Positions 6,332 through 6,854 of a stretch of 6,854 nt of DNA are shown here, in pieces. The stretch spans positions 1-6,854 of the forward strand of contig JAUZQT010000057.1 of NCBI GenBank assembly GCA_030950825.1, written 5' to 3'. Below the pieces are notes generated by a model. That model saw only the letters and a list, made by a program, of their open reading frames with translations. It was not told where the DNA came from and ran no database searches. A program made the position numbers and the translations under genes. The DNA comes from Mariprofundaceae bacterium. GTDB lineage: Bacteria > Pseudomonadota > Zetaproteobacteria > Mariprofundales > Mariprofundaceae. Positions within the stretch are counted from its first letter, which is position 1, and each line of letters starts with the position of its first letter.

Positions 6332-6739
6332 ATGTTTGAAGGCGAATCTTTTCGTGCCGATGTCTCACCCGATGTCCTTCAAGGCACACCATTAATACGC
6401 GCATATGGCGATGATTATTTTAAAATCGCCTATACGCGCTACACATCTGGCATCAGTATCCATCAGAATAATGTGATCACTGATTGGGGGCCTGAGCGAC
6501 TTAAGCAGTTGCGTTTACAGCATTTGCAACACCTGTTTGATCAACCACCAGAGCTATTGCTGATTGGTACAGGCCGGCAGACCTATTTTCCCGATGAAGA
6601 TGTATTGTCGGTACTGGCAGACAAGCATATTGCCTTTGAATGCATGGATTCCCGCTCGGCTGCGCGCACCTACAACATCCTAGTTACTGAAGGTCGCGTT
6701 GTTTCTGTGGGCTTCCTTTTACCGAATGCCCGAAATTAA
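6332..6739 (+). CDS. Mth938-like (DUF498) domain protein
   Basis: A 135-aa soluble protein of the Mth938-like/DUF498 family, which includes the mitochondrial complex I assembly factor NDUFAF3. The bacterial role is not established. The family core is seen as ELLLIGTGRQTYFP (74-87), followed by a segment on a changing residue set, then FECMDSRSAARTYNILVTEGR (102-122), where the RTYN stretch is typical. No membrane segment or signal peptide is present. It starts 12 nt after the secF stop; TAAGG at 6317-6321 overlaps that stop and may serve as ribosome binding site, so it is very likely translated from the sec transcript. A DUF498 gene right behind secF recurs in alphaproteobacteria, so a link to membrane protein insertion or complex assembly is plausible, but this is inference from position. 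Confidence 0.88.
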   Translation: MFEGESFRADVSPDVLQGTPLIRAYGDDYFKIAYTRYTSGISIHQNNVITDWGPERLKQLRLQHLQHLFDQPPELLLIGTGRQTYFPDEDVLSVLADKHIAFECMDSRSAARTYNILVTEGRVVSVGFLLPNARN

Positions 6740-6794
6740 CACCCCTTGAGTCATCATATAATTTTATAACATTCGCCCAATTCCAATGCCTAAA

Positions 6795-6822
6795 TTGACA
6801 TCAACCACTGAGTTCTTAGTTT
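6795..6822 (+). promoter_or_regulatory. Possible promoter for a gene beyond the window
   Basis: TTGACA (6795-6800) is a perfect -35 box. The stretch 16 nt later (TAGTTT, 6817-6822) matches the -10 consensus poorly, so the call is weak. The 115 nt after the DUF498 gene hold no gene, and I see no convincing terminator there. Confidence 0.25.
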
Positions 6823-6854
6823 ACAGTTGGTCTAACCTGAATAATTCACAAATA

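Overview
The window reads as a chromosomal segment of a Gram-negative proteobacterium of moderate, slightly AT-rich composition. The right two thirds hold a conserved housekeeping block in one direction: tgt, yajC, secD, secF and a small Mth938-like (DUF498) gene. SecD is of the short form (529 aa, against about 615 in E. coli), YajC starts with a signal-like segment, and an Mth938-like gene directly follows secF. That arrangement is familiar from alphaproteobacteria and some deep-branching proteobacteria rather than enteric gammaproteobacteria. A zetaproteobacterium-like host would fit the added PAS/HD-GYP gene, but this is a weak inference from gene content, not a sequence match.

Layout. 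Positions 1-431 hold a small unrecognised ORF on the + strand with an uncertain start. Positions 432-885 carry no confident gene; the minus strand keeps a long, interrupted open frame that may be a gene remnant, and one copy of an inverted repeat lies here. Positions 886-2013 encode a soluble coiled-coil/PAS/HD-GYP protein, probably a cyclic-di-GMP phosphodiesterase or related signalling protein. Positions 2014-2196 contain a likely terminator (overlapping the second repeat copy, in opposite orientation) and a possible promoter for tgt. Positions 2197-6739 are the tgt-yajC-secD-secF-DUF498 run with short gaps (31, 57, 9 and 12 nt), consistent with one operon. The last 115 nt hold no gene, only a possible start of the next transcription unit.

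How the genes work together. Tgt makes the first queuosine-pathway intermediate in tRNA; it is linked to the sec genes by conserved order rather than by a known shared biochemical step. YajC, SecD and SecF form the accessory membrane complex that helps SecYEG translocation using the proton motive force. The last ORF belongs to a family related to a mitochondrial complex I assembly factor and may be co-expressed with this membrane-biogenesis operon. The HD-GYP protein is a separate signalling unit. No clearly new multi-gene system is visible. The most unusual points are the 27-nt inverted repeat pair around the HD-GYP gene, the cysteine-rich PAS domain with a C-x2-C-H motif, the Lys-to-Arg change in its HD-GYP signature, and the minus-strand remnant.
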